DNA from: Phanerodontia chrysosporium
Lineage: Eukaryota > Basidiomycota > Agaricomycetes > Polyporales > Phanerochaetaceae
DNA length: 64,000 nt
Assembly (NCBI GenBank): GCA_001910725.1
Contig: MJGA01000001.1
Location: 1,364,001-1,428,000 of the forward strand
Reading direction: 5' to 3'
The notes below the pieces were generated by a model, which saw nothing but the letters and a program-made list of their open reading frames with translations, was not told the DNA's origin and did not search any database. Positions 36,309-51,841 of the stretch are shown here, piece by piece. Both the position numbers and the translations under genes were made by a program. Position 1 is the stretch's first letter. The number at the start of each line of letters is the position of its first letter.

Positions 36309-39032
36309 ATGTCTGCTCACTCACAAAGCCCGACAGAAACAAGTCCTCTGCTGACCCCCCGGGACCCACCCCAGTCCTATGATGCAACAGAGGACGGGTC
36401 CCCCATACCGCAGTCCCCGGGCGAGTTCAAGCTGCTCCAAGTATCAAGGCTGACCTCGCCTGGGTCCTTGCCGGCCTCTGGAGCGCCGTCTTCCTCGGTG
36501 CACTCGATGGTAGGCCCAGCAACGTGCCTCGTGCCATTGGCAGGGCTACCGCTCACTTCCTTTCCCAGGGACAATCGTCGCGACGTTACTGGCTCCCATA
36601 GGGAGCTACTTCCGCGAGTCCAACCGATCGTCCTACATCGGTACCTCGTACCTCCTCTCAGTATGTTGCTTCACTCCGCTTTACGGTGCGTCTCTTCCAA
36701 AGCAGCCGCTAAACGGGCCTAGCTGAGGATCCGCGTCTAGGACGCCTGTCCGACATTCTAGGGCGCAAGGGCGCCATGCTCCTAGCCCTATCTCTCTTCG
36801 GTATGTGCCCGTATCATCTCGCAGTCCCGGCTGATCCTCATTCATTCCGCAGGATTCGGCACTCTGCTTTGCGGCCTTGCGCCCTCGATGGATGCGCTGA
36901 TCGCGGCCCGCGCGATAGCAGGCATGGGAGGCGGAGGGTGCGTATAGCCTTTTCGCAACCTTTGTCCGCGGCGAGAAATGGGCTAACGCACATTCACAGC
37001 GTGATGACAGGTAGCTCGCCCCGGTATCGCTCATGACGTCATCCCACTCATATTTTTCTCGCAGTCTCGAGCGTGGCCGTGACGGACCTGATTCCGCTGT
37101 AAGCTCGCCCGCCCGCGTTTACCAAAGCCATGCCGTACTTACCCTGCATTTTAGACGGCAACGAGGCCTCTACCAGGGCATGACCAACATGTAATCAACT
37201 CCGATATCATCGACCTGGCGTAAGCTGACCTGCTCCCGCTCTCAGTTTGTTTGGTCTGGGTGCCGGCCTCGGCGGTCCTCTGGGCGGGTGGCTGAACGAC
37301 ACTTTTGGCTGGTAAGCGTAAATGCGCGGAGATAATTTGCTACACGCGTTCTGATCCCACCATTCTAGGCGTTCCGCCTTCCTATTACAGGTGAAACAGT
37401 TCGCGCAGTGTAGCTTGGATGCACGCTCATGTCGGGACGCCCTGTTATTTGACAGATGCCGATTCTTCTGTTCTCCTTCGTCCTCGTGATAGCAAAAGTC
37501 AATATCAAGCTGCCCGCAGAGATCGAAAACCAACCAGTGCAGGCCAAGCTCCGGCGCATCGATGGCTTCGGCTCGCTCACACTCGTGCTGACCGTCGGTT
37601 CCCTCTTGCTGGGCCTTAGTCTGAAGTCGACAGAGGAGCTGCCTTGGTCGCATCCCATCGTTTGGGGTCTGCTCGCCTCCAGCGTCGTCTGGTGTGCGCT
37701 CTTTGTGTTTGTCGAGTCTCGATGGGCACCGTACCCGGTCATGCCCTGCGTCTCGTGAAGCAGCGGACGCCGCTTGCAGTCTCGCTCTCGAACTTCTTCG
37801 GAAGTGTGGCCGCGTTCTCCATGGTACGTCTTGCGCAATTCTTCCGCCATCGTCGGAGCCTGATATCCGACGATCGTCTAGTTGTACAACGTCCCACTGG
37901 TACGCATCTCCACGTGTAGAGTTCTGGGCCATTTCTGAGTCTGGTCGCAGTACTTTTCCGCCGTTCGGATGAACTCATCCACTGATGCAGGTGGGTGCGG
38001 ATCTTGGTGCAATGAGACCACAGTCTGACTTTCGCCACAGGCTTGCATCTGCTCCCGCACTCTGTATGTAGTTGGGTTCCGTCAAAGCGCATCTTCTGAC
38101 CGGCCTACTACCGTGCAGGTGGCCATCTCGACAGGCTCCGTGTTCGCAGGATGGTCAGTCCTCTTCGTCTGTCGACTTGTCGGGAAGCTCAACTTCTCTC
38201 CAGGGTCATGCGCCGGACCGGCAAGCTGTACTCCCTCACGCTCGTATCTGCCGCGATGACCGTGGTCGCTGCATCGATGGTCGCGTGCTGGAACGACGAG
38301 ACGTCCGCGTGGCATCTCTGGCTCGACATTGTCCCGCAGGGGCTCGGCATGGCGAGTGTTATCACCACCACCCTGATCGTAAGTCCACGTATTCCCATAA
38401 TCACCCACAGCTCCGTGACGCGCGGTTCCACAGGCGATGATCGCAAGCGTGGTCAAGGAGGACCTCGCCGTGGCCACCGGAAGTGAGTCTTCCACGCCCG
38501 TGTTCCCATGTCTGACGGGAACTCATCCGCGCTTCCAGTCACATACCTCTTCCGGACCACCGGGCAGGTGCTCGGTGTCAGTCTCAGCGGCGCGCTCCTC
38601 CAGGCCGTGCTCACGAACAAGCTGCGCGAGCGCATCACCGGGCCCAACGCATTCAAGGTCAGAGCCCACCTTGATTGCACGGTGCTTCCATAGACTGACA
38701 TCCTTGCTTACTCGGCAGATCATCGAGAGCATCCGGCATTCGACCAACGTCATCCCAGAACTGAGCCCCGAGCTCCAACGGGCAGCCGTCCAGTCATATG
38801 CGGACGCGCTCCGCGTCGTGTTCATCTGCCAGGCCGTGTGCAACTTTCTCTGCCTGCTGTGCTGCCTGCCGATCCAGGAAAACCCGCTTCCGTGCGTGCA
38901 CCCTATTCTTTCGTACAGTTCGCGTCCGTGTTCACACAGCGGGACAGAGGCAGCCACGAAGAGCAGGAAGCGCACTACCGCAAACGCCAAAATTCGGAGT
39001 CGAGCTGTGCGTCAGACGACACGCTCGCATAG
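36309..39032 (+). CDS. MFS transporter, DHA2 type (Fnx1/Vba/drug-export-like); three apparent single-base breaks
   Basis: Nineteen exons inferred: 36309-36509, 36569-36685, 36741-36800, 36853-36937, 37000-37010, 37065-37098, 37155-37190, 37246-37311, 37369-37390, 37456-37823, 37882-37899, 37951-37990, 38041-38063, 38119-38153, 38204-38378, 38434-38482, 38539-38657, 38719-38891, 38940-39032. They give a 14-helix-type transporter: DLAWVLAGLWSAVFLGALDG, motif A GRLSDILGRKGAM, ARAIAGMGGGG, GAGLGGPLGGWLNDTFGW, GLGMASVITTTLI, then a charged tail. Substrate unknown; relatives move basic amino acids into vacuoles or export drugs. Frame breaks: between 36353 and 36440 before the first helix; at 37744-37746 (one more C gives PVMPLRLVKQRTPLAV); and near 38883-38885. 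Microexons of 11, 18, 22 and 23 bases are all in phase. Confidence 0.82.
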
Positions 39033-42000
39033 AGATCCGACCGCACACCATCCATCTCGAGTCACGGAGGGACATCAGCATTTTTGTTACACACATCTGG
39101 ACACGCAGCGTAGATGTATCATTATCATGTAAGTACTATACCGTGCATCACATCCATACCATGCATGTTCGACATCTGCTGTTCCGGAGATATTACAACC
39201 CCGGTGAAGGGCTGCATACCAGGCACTGTTGCAAGTGCCATTGTGCGTCAGATGAATGGTGGAGCATTCAGCCTCCAGACATATCTTGGAAAGCTGGATC
39301 GGAGTGGTGGGCATGCTTGGCAGACGGGTTTCGTTCCAACCTTCCGTTCACGTCGGGCATGACGGGCAGTGCAGCGCAGGTGAGTGGACCCTGTTCTCAG
39401 ATGGTCTTTCCTTTGCAGGACGAAAGTGCGTGATTGGGTTAGGCATACTTGTGTCGGTGCCATGGCTTCGTTGACGAGCAGGGTCCTTCTGCGTCGCGCT
39501 TGATCGCTCTGGCTGGGTCGTTAGATAATCCACTCTTACTGCACGCGGGAGCACCTCGTAGGGTAATAGCAACACGGCAGCAATCCTTGTCTTCGCCCTT
39601 GTTAATTCAAAGCGAAAGGCTGGTGAGGATTCGAAGGCTAACCTTCTGCTACGGTAATCTTCAAGGTGGCCGATCTTCTCCCTCGAATGAATGAACCAGA
39701 GGTCACTGTGGGACCAAAGAGCTCAACGACGTTAGGCAAAGCGCGGACCCTCTCAAGTTCCTGCAGGAGAGCCGTGGAGGACGGAGCAGCTGCTGTGTTC
39801 CCCAGGGCTGCTGACAAGTCGTCGGTCACTCTCCTGCGCAGTACCTTCACAAAGACTTTTCGTGAACAGAGCCACAGGTATTCCTGGATCGCACCGCTTT
39901 GAGTAAGGTACATGGACAATTCGGCTTCCAGGCCTAGACTCACCTATTCTGTCAGGCACCCTGTCCGCCTTCGGACAAACTCGGTGACACGTCCCCGCCA
40001 TGCTCATGAACATGGATAGCGTTGGTAAGCTTTACGCAGCCAGCTTAGCTTAGGTGCCTGACAGGCGGCCCAGAGTTGCGGAGACAAGAGGCCCCTTGGC
40101 TGGTGCTTCAATGCTGTCGACCACTACTGTACTGGATGACTAAAGTTCACGCTTGTGACCTGTGACGCTTGTGGATGGTCGAGTTCACAGTTCAGCGCCC
40201 GTCGTAACGCCCAAGCAGCCATCAAAGGCTAGAAAAGCCGCTGGCGCGCCAGCGCCCGCCAAATTGCCCCTTGTGACCCGTGACCCCAGTTCGCAGACGT
40301 CCAGTTCATGGCCGTTGTGACCGTGACGTGAACTTTAGGTCGTCCAGTACAGTATTGACAGTCTCATGTCAAGGTACGGTCGGAGGGAAGCATTGAAGAT
40401 GGCACCTACTCCACCGGCGGCGGTAGAAGCTATCTTGCCGGTACTCGCTCTCGCACTAGCCGACAGTTCTTCTCGGGGCGACACCGTGCCCGACAGACCT
40501 TCGATCAACTGAACCCCTTCAGGTCGGTCGTTCGTCCTAAAGGGGCCTGGCAACCTAATTCGATGCTCAGCCCACAATGACGGGATATCTGGTGCACAGG
40601 TCGAAAGGCCAGAAGGATCCTCACCTAGACGACAGCTTGACGGTCGCTGAGATGCCTTCTATCGGTCCAGATAGATCACTTGACCTTCGATTGCGGCCCC
40701 CAGACGTGTTCGAGACTTTGATTCCCCAGGACGAATCAGAAAGACCAGCGACCTGCAAGCCTTGGTTATTTTCTTCCCTCTTTCTTGGAAGGGCCTGCTA
40801 TGGCTAGGCAGGATGGATCAGTTCTCGCCAATTGGATGGGCTTGACTTGAACATCATACCAGTCCAGGACCACTTCCGATACCCTACTTACCCTCCACGA
40901 CGGGTTTAACATTGGAGCGAGCGCACCTCAACTCAAAACCAAAGAGGACTGCTGTGCAAACCGGAGAAAGCATCCAGACACGGCTAGACCAAAGTGTATG
41001 TGAGCCAGCTTGCGTCCACTGCGTTTCAGTATCAGCTACTTGCCTCGGAAGCCAGAGGTTGACCACAGATCTTCGACACCTCTGAAGTCAATTTTGCGGA
41101 TTACCACTCGACTTGCAGTGGTAGCCGTCTATGCCACACGCCTCGGGTGCCTCGTCAGCGCAAATCTGCCTACGCCACGTCTTGAAGAAATGTCGCCACG
41201 ACAAGCGTGATCTTAGCATGACCGGTCTGTTCAAGCGTAAGCAGCGTTAGTATCTGCATAGGATAGTGTTATAGTCGGACACGTCCTGGTCTTGCCGGTC
41301 CATAATACTGCTTCCTGTCGATCTTCGCGAACCGCGACAGTACCTTTAACAAGGCCATTCGGCGCTGTGCAGTCTTATAGTTCGACGGCACGGGTCAGCA
41401 GCATCGCTGTCATGCGAAATCGGTGAAAGGGCTCGCCGAATTATCGTCCGGTGATACAGAATTGTCACCTCTTTGAGCCATGTGCGACGAGTTTGTTGGA
41501 AAGCTTGGGATTCCAACTGTCTTATTGGTAGCGAGCTGCAATGTAGCAAGGGCTCATTTGCATGGAAACTATCACAGACAGAGTCTATTCGTGGCTATAA
41601 CGCGCTTCCTGTACATTGCTAGACCTGCGAGGATTTTTCGTAGACTTTCAGGAAAGAATGCAAGTATTGTGCTTACCTGGATGCTGATGCATGTAATCAC
41701 CGTTCAGGGGTTGCTTTATGAGACTTCAACTTCTGCCTATCAAGGGTTGCATGGACTGCAATTATCAGCTAGCAGGTAGAGACATCCAGACAGGCGTGAC
41801 ACCCTGGAAGTTCGCAAGCATCTCACTGTTACTTCTGGACGACCCCGGAACTGAAACTGAACAACGTTTTGGATCTTATTCTGCCGGTCAATATGGAGGG
41901 CCACTAAATGTGTCCTCACCGTGTCACGAAACACATTCTGGCGCAGGATAGCAACTCCAGCCCCCACGCTCAGCGGGCCGAAATGCAAAGTTCCTCCGCT

Positions 42001-42844
42001 CCACACTGACAGGCTGCGCGGAGAAGTCGCGTTCAAGGCGGTAATATCCGTGGTATGGAAGCGTCAGGGATGGTAGGGTGCGAGAGGAAACCAGGCCTTG
42101 AAGCTCATGTCCACACGAGCATCACGCGAGCATAGCTACGATCTGCTAGCAGAGCAACCACAGAGTAAGCACGGTCATTCGGCGACATCTGTCATGAGGA
42201 CATGAAGGCTATCACTCACCATCTCCTGGCTCTCCAGAGCGGCGCGAGGCGGCATCTCGAAAGTTGTCTCATCAGCAGTCACGGCCCCGGAGAAGTGAAT
42301 ACGGTTCGCAACTTCACGAATTCGTTCTTTACGGCTGAGCGATTGTCATCGCCACTGCGGATTTGGCTGGCTTTCTCAGGCTGTCTCTACAAACGGGCCG
42401 CATGCCTTTGGCACAACTTTATTCGATTCTGTCTTTGATGCGGGTGATTACAACTCGGAAAGTTTGCGTAGGGTACTTGGTGAAGTAGGGCCACAGGCCT
42501 GGGTGCTAGTCTTGTGGGCCATGTTACGTGATTGTGTATGCGGTGAAAGACGGAAACTGTAAAGTGCGGCGGCGTACCACGCCTCTGAGGGGATTCCGAC
42601 ACAAAGAATCTCTCTTCATCTCCGTATGGCACCCTCGATGTCAAGCTGCCAGGGCCTGCGTCTCGGCATGTCGAGGACAGCGATGTTCTCGACGCGCTTT
42701 TGCATTCGAACGCGCACCGGAGAGGAGTGCGAGGTACATTGGGGCCGACGATCCCCCGGCGGGCAGACGTTACGGGCCGTCGAACGTTCGTCTCTCTTGA
42801 GCCTTCGCGCACGAGAGTCGGGATCTCGCTGCTATGCCGAAACA
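39033..42844. other. 3.8-kb gene-poor region downstream of the MFS transporter
   Basis: No supported gene. An ORF at 39638-39943 (-) and one at 40335-40577 (-) look slightly protein-like but have no known motif and no splice-consistent partner. The region holds a MITE (40127-40352) and a 12-base inverted repeat at 39949-39960 / 40053-40064, so it is a plausible site of mobile-element activity and gene decay. Confidence 0.45.
40127..40352. mobile_element. miniature inverted-repeat element (Tc1/mariner-type MITE), 226 bases
   Basis: The left end begins CTGTACTGGATGAC and continues TAAAGTTCACG; the right end, read on the other strand, begins CTGTACTGGACGACC and continues TAAAGTTCACG. These terminal repeats match over about 26 bases with one mismatch and one gap. 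Each end is flanked by TA (40125-40126 and 40353-40354), the target duplication of Tc1/mariner elements. Inside both ends lie related subterminal copies of TTGTGACCYGTGAC. There is no room for a transposase, so movement would need a helper element. Boundaries are read directly from the sequence; the superfamily is inferred from the TA duplication. Confidence 0.75.
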
Positions 42845-43090
42845 CTACGGCCGAGCCTCCTCGATCCACCTGCGCGGCCGCTTCTCGACGACGGCGCGCC
42901 CCCTCGTCATGCGTCCCTGCCCCTCGCCCTCTTCCTCCGCAAAGCGCTTCGTGCTGCTCCGAGCCGGGCACGGGAGCACGTCCGAGCCCGCGACGGTAAG
43001 CACCGAGACAGCGGCCGTAAGTGTGAACAATGTCGAGAGGAAAGTGCGCCTTTGTCGGTGTGAGAGCCGTAATGCTTGTGCGAATGCCAT
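42845..43090 (-). CDS. small protein with N-terminal membrane span, unknown function
   Basis: A single-exon frame of 81 residues beginning MAFAQALRLSHRQRRTFL, followed by a hydrophobic span (STLFTLTAAVSVLTVAGS), then DVLPCPARSS and a charged Arg/Glu-rich end RRPRRWIEEARP-like (KRPRRWIEEARP). Basic residues before the span suggest a signal anchor in the mitochondrial inner membrane or ER. The CPxR motif just after the span looks purposeful. The overlapping longer ORF at 42387-43169 is in another frame and reads as low-complexity. I do not recognise a family; it may be chance, as the area is GC-rich. Confidence 0.5.
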   Translation of the reverse strand: MAFAQALRLSHRQRRTFLSTLFTLTAAVSVLTVAGSDVLPCPARSSTKRFAEEEGEGQGRMTRGRAVVEKRPRRWIEEARP

Positions 43091-44100
43091 GGTGGTGATG
43101 TCTGCCACCAGCGATTAAATGCCTCAGTCCAGGAGAAGCCCGGCGAATCACGGCGTCTGGTTTACTCACAGCGACTCAAAGATGCATAGCAGCCTTACAA
43201 TGGTTTGTAGAGCTAGGCTTGAGGCTATGTAACCTCAACGTCGAGTTGTTGCTACACCAGAGCAAGAGTTGGATGGAGGCCAATGCGTAATGAGTTCATC
43301 GCGTTCTTCGCCGCCTCTCGCCGCACTTGCTGCCGTGGGAAACTGGAGAAGCGCTTTGCACACTCAAGTCCAAAGAAGGAATTTATCTAGGAAGGCGCTC
43401 TAAACCTTTTTCGTCCACGCGCTCCTGCTAGCACGGTTGCTACAGAGGCCATGCTACGACAGCCATGTTGCTTTCCCATGCTACTTGTTTAGCATCCCTC
43501 AGTTGATATTAGATCGAGATAGCGCCGCTGTCAGCTATAAGCAGACTACACCAACAACATATATACTCCGATTGACCACCGCCTGTACACCAGACTAAAA
43601 GTGAGACCTCTATAAGCGACTTGCAAAAATCCGTTTAGTGGTTTGTGATGGGTAGCGTACTAGGTATAGTTAATGGGAGATGACAAGGGAGAACGAAATA
43701 AGTGATGGTGGGGAAGTGCAACGCCAGCGCAGTGACTAAACAAAGAAGTGCAGGATGATGGTACAGTGACATTTAAAAGGAGAGTTGAATGGTATGAATG
43801 TGCAACAGCCTGCGCCCCGGCTTGTACCGGCGCGGGTCACATGCACGGCGCGCAGGGTTGGGAATAAACAAGCAACGACGAGCGAGCAACAGGGAAGCAT
43901 ATATAACACACGGCAGTTGGTCGTCCCGGGAAAGCGAAGAGATGGAGGAGAGAGAGAGAGAGCAGCGAACACGAGCGAAACCGCGAGGACGGACGAATTA
44001 AAGAGGTCAAAGATGGCGAACGAGATCCCGTGAGAAAGAAATACCACAGTCCAGAACGAAATAGCGGTGTATGTTCTGACGGTTTGCGCAGGGGAGCGGC
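43091..44100. other. intergenic region, 3' flank of kinase gene
   Basis: About 1 kb, relatively AT-rich for the window. It includes a GA repeat near 43947-43964. No gene is supported. Confidence 0.4.
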
Positions 44101-46990
<2,890 letters not shown>

Positions 46991-47941
46991 GTCGAGGAGG
47001 TATTACAAAAGTTGATACTAAGAGAAGGGCGTGTGTTGGGAAGACCTGGAGAAAGAGTGTACTTTTTGCGAGGTCCTGACGGTGACCTGCAGCAACGTGA
47101 AGGCTCTCGACGATGTTAGCAGGTTGTTCGTGAACAGGACGTAACGTTTGCAAAGCGTCCTCAGCGAGATGGATTACCAGGTCGCCCTGCGGTGTCGCCT
47201 CGGCGTCCGGATCAATATTATCTCCATTTGCTTCCGGGGCCGGAACACCTCCGAAATGAATATCAACATCTCTGTGCCTCGACCTCGCTGGCCTGGCCAG
47301 CTCACCGCCAGCAGCAACAATGTAGGACGTATAGCACCAGGGAGCGGCGTTGCTCGCCAGCGACAGGGGGTCGGCATTTGATCGTTGCAGCGAGCAGCCG
47401 TTCTCCTTCGGATGATCGTGCGCGGAAGCCATCAGCTGCACGCCGAGCAACAAGCAAACATCCAGACAGGCAGGCGAGCTCGCACGACCACCTGGGAGCA
47501 CAGCGGCTCTCAGGGAGGTGCTCGTCTCTCGCAATAGATCAAAGGGTCACTGACGTGTCACTCCAGAGCTATCTCAGCCCTGCTCACCGACAGCTGACGA
47601 TGGACAGATGGCCCGCTCACTGGCCCTCTCTCCTTGTTCGCAGATGACAAATGGGTCGCAACTTGAGTGGAACTGGGCGTGCGCCTTGTCCCTCGGGATC
47701 GCACCATGGAGCTTGTCCATTGCTCAGCCCGTTCAATGCCAGTTGGTACTGCAATGCTCCGACGTCTCTATATTTGAGTGTCGAGCAGACGTAATTCGTA
47801 TTATCTCGGCGTGAGCATTCCCACCGAAACTGCTATCGGCGCGCACGCGAGCACGAACGCCACACGTGCAGTCGCAGCCCCGACAGACACTGGCACATGT
47901 CGCAGCGCAGGGGCCCTGCCCGACAGCCCGCGGGGAAGACC

Positions 47942-47970
47942 CGTGTGTGTGTGCGCGCGCGCGTGCGTAC
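47942..47970. repeat. alternating purine-pyrimidine (GT/GC) tract
   Basis: A run of 29 bases of strict purine-pyrimidine alternation, first GT repeats and then GC repeats. This is the textbook Z-DNA-prone composition. Confidence 0.7.
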
Positions 47971-50900
47971 CTCAGGGCACGCAAATCGTGGCGCAGGCCT
48001 TCGGGGCCGATCTCGATGGCTCCCGCGAAGGATTCGCGAGCGTGGCCGCACAGCCATGGCCAAGCGCCGCGTCTCATGCGCCGCCGCCACAGCCACAGGC
48101 TGCCCCGACACGTGCGGCCCAGAGACGGGCCCGCCGCGCCCCCCTCTCTGCCTGCGCATCTGTATTGGCGCCGCACTGCGCCTCCCCGCCGCACAATCGT
48201 ATCCCGCGTGTCGGCAATGGACGCGCACGCGTGTCCCTGTGGCCTCGGCCAGCAGTGCTCTTCCGCCGAGAGACAGAGCCCACGCAAAACGCCCTCTCGC
48301 CGCCGTCGCCCCCGCCGTCCTCCGCCCGCGGCGCCCGCGCTGCCGGAGAGGCGCGCGACGCATCGCTGCCGCCGCCGCGGCGCGCGCATTGTGCACAGCG
48401 AGCAGCGGTGCACCGCCAGGGTCGCGTGTCCCCCACGTGACGAGCAGACAGCCACGCATGGGGCGCGCGGACGCGTTGGCCCGCGCGGCGATTCGCAGGC
48501 CCGCGGACGCGTCCCGTTGCGGCAGGCCACGGCCCTGTCTCGGGTGTCGCGCGCGCGCGTGCGCGTGCCCTCGCGTCCGTGGCGCGCCCCCAGCAGGCGG
48601 CCGGCGGCCCCTCCTCAGAGCTCCATGTGGTGCTGCTGCCGTACAGCGGGACGCGCCGTGCGCGGCGGCAACGCCCCCGGTCTAGCCGAGTGTCGTGCCG
48701 CGGAATAGGGGCGCCAGGGCCGACGCCTTAATGCCACTGGCGGCGCGGTGACAGCTATAGAGCGTGCGAGGCTGCGGTGCTGCGGCGCTGGGTGCGCGTT
48801 GCTCGTGTTCCCGAGGCGCGTGCTTGTCGGTGCCACTGTCACACTTTACGCTGTCGCATCTCCAGGAAAAAGAAAGGGTAAAAAAGGCTCTGATAGGCCG
48901 CACGGCAGCAGGGGAGAAGATTCGAAGGTTCGCCGCGCATCGCCTGGGCTCGCTCGCCCGCACGTCCGTCGGAGCACGGAGACTGCCTGCGATCTTGGCT
49001 GCCCAGCGTCCGCCCCGTCAGCCAGCAACAGCCCCGCTCGTCAGCATCCCGGGATGACCCTAGCACACAAGTGCGTGCGCACCGCCGCATTCGGCAAGAC
49101 CGCGTAACGTGACCGCGTGCCAGCGCAAATCCCGCCGCTTGCGAGATGTGGTCAGCGCACGGCTGCGCGTGCGGACCGCGGTGCGCCCCAGCCAATGGAC
49201 GTGGCGCTGCGGCACGTGCCGCCGTCCGCCCGCGTCCAGGGATAGCAAAGCAGGATATGGAGCTGACGCACTGGGGCGCACTGCTCAGCAACGCGCTGAC
49301 GACAGCCCCGTGCGAGAAGCTTCGCACGGGCTCTGGCTGGCCGCGGCGAGCTTGTTCCATAGCGGGGGGAGCTGGGGCGGCGCGCGACTGCTGCAAAGAG
49401 GCCTGGCGGCGCAAGGGGCGCCTCGATAAGGACGGGGCGACGTCAACGTGTGCTGCTGACTGGCCCGGGGGACACGCTGCTGTCTCAGCGACGCGACGTC
49501 GACCGCTCATTTTTTTTTCTGTGGATGCGTCATCCTGCTCGAGAGTGGATGCAGGCAGCCGCGTGGGTTTAGAGGCGGCGTGACCAGGCACACTGGGGCC
49601 GTCTTGCGCATCCCCGCTGCAACGCGTAGTCAGCGCGACGCGGCGCGGCTGGGTTGTCCGGGGTCCCGACGACGGGGGGTGTGTGTCACAGCAGAAGATG
49701 CGAGCGGGCGAGGGTGCGAGGCCGTGTGCAGCCTGTCACAGTGGCCGTCGAGATGCAGGTACCGCGATCGACGAAACGTCTCCGGCCGGGCCCTCGAAGT
49801 GGACCACAGCCCCATCATGCGAAGCCCTGCGATCCGCCCTGTTCCGGCTGCCGCGAAGCCTGCGCAGGGGCTGACACTTATCGTCCACTGTGCGGGCAGT
49901 GGGGCGCGTGGGCCTAGGCGCAACTCGGGAGCCCGGGGACGGTGCCATTGAACGGGAGGCATGGTGCTGCCTGCGGCGTGCGGGGTCTGTGGTGCCGTAT
50001 GCTCCCGGCTGAGAGTTGCTATAGAACCGTGTGAGGCGGCCCTGCGCACAGGGCGATGCTGTAAGCGAGCGAGATGAATTCGGAGGCCGCGGTACATTGC
50101 ATGTGGATTTTGTGCTGTGGCAGACAAAGCGGGCCCCTAGACCGCGTTCCGAATTGAGTCCTGTGCGCGATAGACCGCTGGAGACGCACTGATGTATCAA
50201 AAGACGGGTGATTTATTGGGTGGGCCGTCTGCCAGGGAGCCAAGGGATGGAGCCGAAGTGAGGGCGGCATCGCGTCGAGCACATGGGCTGCGGCAGCCGC
50301 GAAGCTGCGGGGCCCGCCTTGACGTGGAATGAAGCTGTTGCCACAAAGGCCTCGGCATCGCCAACTCCGCGGAAGCACGACAATCACGCACTGCCTGATG
50401 CAGATGGCCCGCCCACGGCCTGTGTGCCACGAACGTCGGCGGCGCGCGTTCTCACGTTCCTGGACACCGTCACAAGGAACCCCCACCCCCCTCGCGGGTG
50501 CCCGCGTGACGCAAGCCAAGCGTCCGCACATTGTCGCTCTTTGAGCGCATGGACAGGGCCCGCTATCTCGCGCTGCAGGGACGCGCGTAGATTGCAGTCT
50601 CCGCGCGTCGCTGGTGCCCACGCCGCCGCCTGCCGACGCGACGACGACCCATCCGTGCAACACGCTCGTGCGGGACATGTTGATCGAAACTAGTGCACGG
50701 ATAGGCTTTTGCGGGACGCGTCTGGGGCAAAGTGGGAAGTTGCTGGGGGTGATCGAAGCTCGGCTGCGTCCCTTGTTCGCCTCCGGGGCGCTGCTCGATC
50801 GCCGCTGCTCGATCCCTTTGGGTTGCTCCACGGCCGCGGCAGTGACACGAACGCGAGTTCGGGGTGTCGCCCGCCTCGTCCGGGCGGGGCCACACGCTCC

Positions 50901-51380
50901 TTCTCTCGCACATGGCCTTTAGCACCGCAGCTTCGCGAATGCCTCTGAGCAGGGCGACAGGTCGCCCGGGCGTGCCGAGCCCCGCCCTGCCGCCGCGGGA
51001 CAGCGCGGCGCAGGGAGCGTGAGCAGGGCGTGTGGGCATTATGGAAGGGGGGCGTCCGGCGGCGGGCGCCTGCGGGGCGAGCGAGCCACACCTTCCTCAT
51101 TGACGCGGTTCCCATCAGGCGGGACCCCTCGGGCGGTGCCGAGGGCTGGCCACACGAGATCAAACACAAATCAAATGGGGCCGACCGAACCAAATCATTT
51201 TCGCACGCGGGCGCGTGCGGTGCGGATTCTGCCTCCGCCGGGGACCCCACAACGGCGCTGCCGCGGCTGCGGCGTCCGCGGCGGAAAACGAGCCCTTCTT
51301 CCGCCAACGCTGCTAGCCGCGCCCACACGCACACCCACCCCGCACGCCCCGATCGCGGACGGACGCCCGCACGTCCGCGC

Positions 51381-51841
<461 letters not shown>

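Noticed and set aside
42387..43169. 260-codon minus ORF downstream of the MFS region
   Set aside because: Mixed low-complexity translation; the overlapping 81-residue frame is more protein-like.
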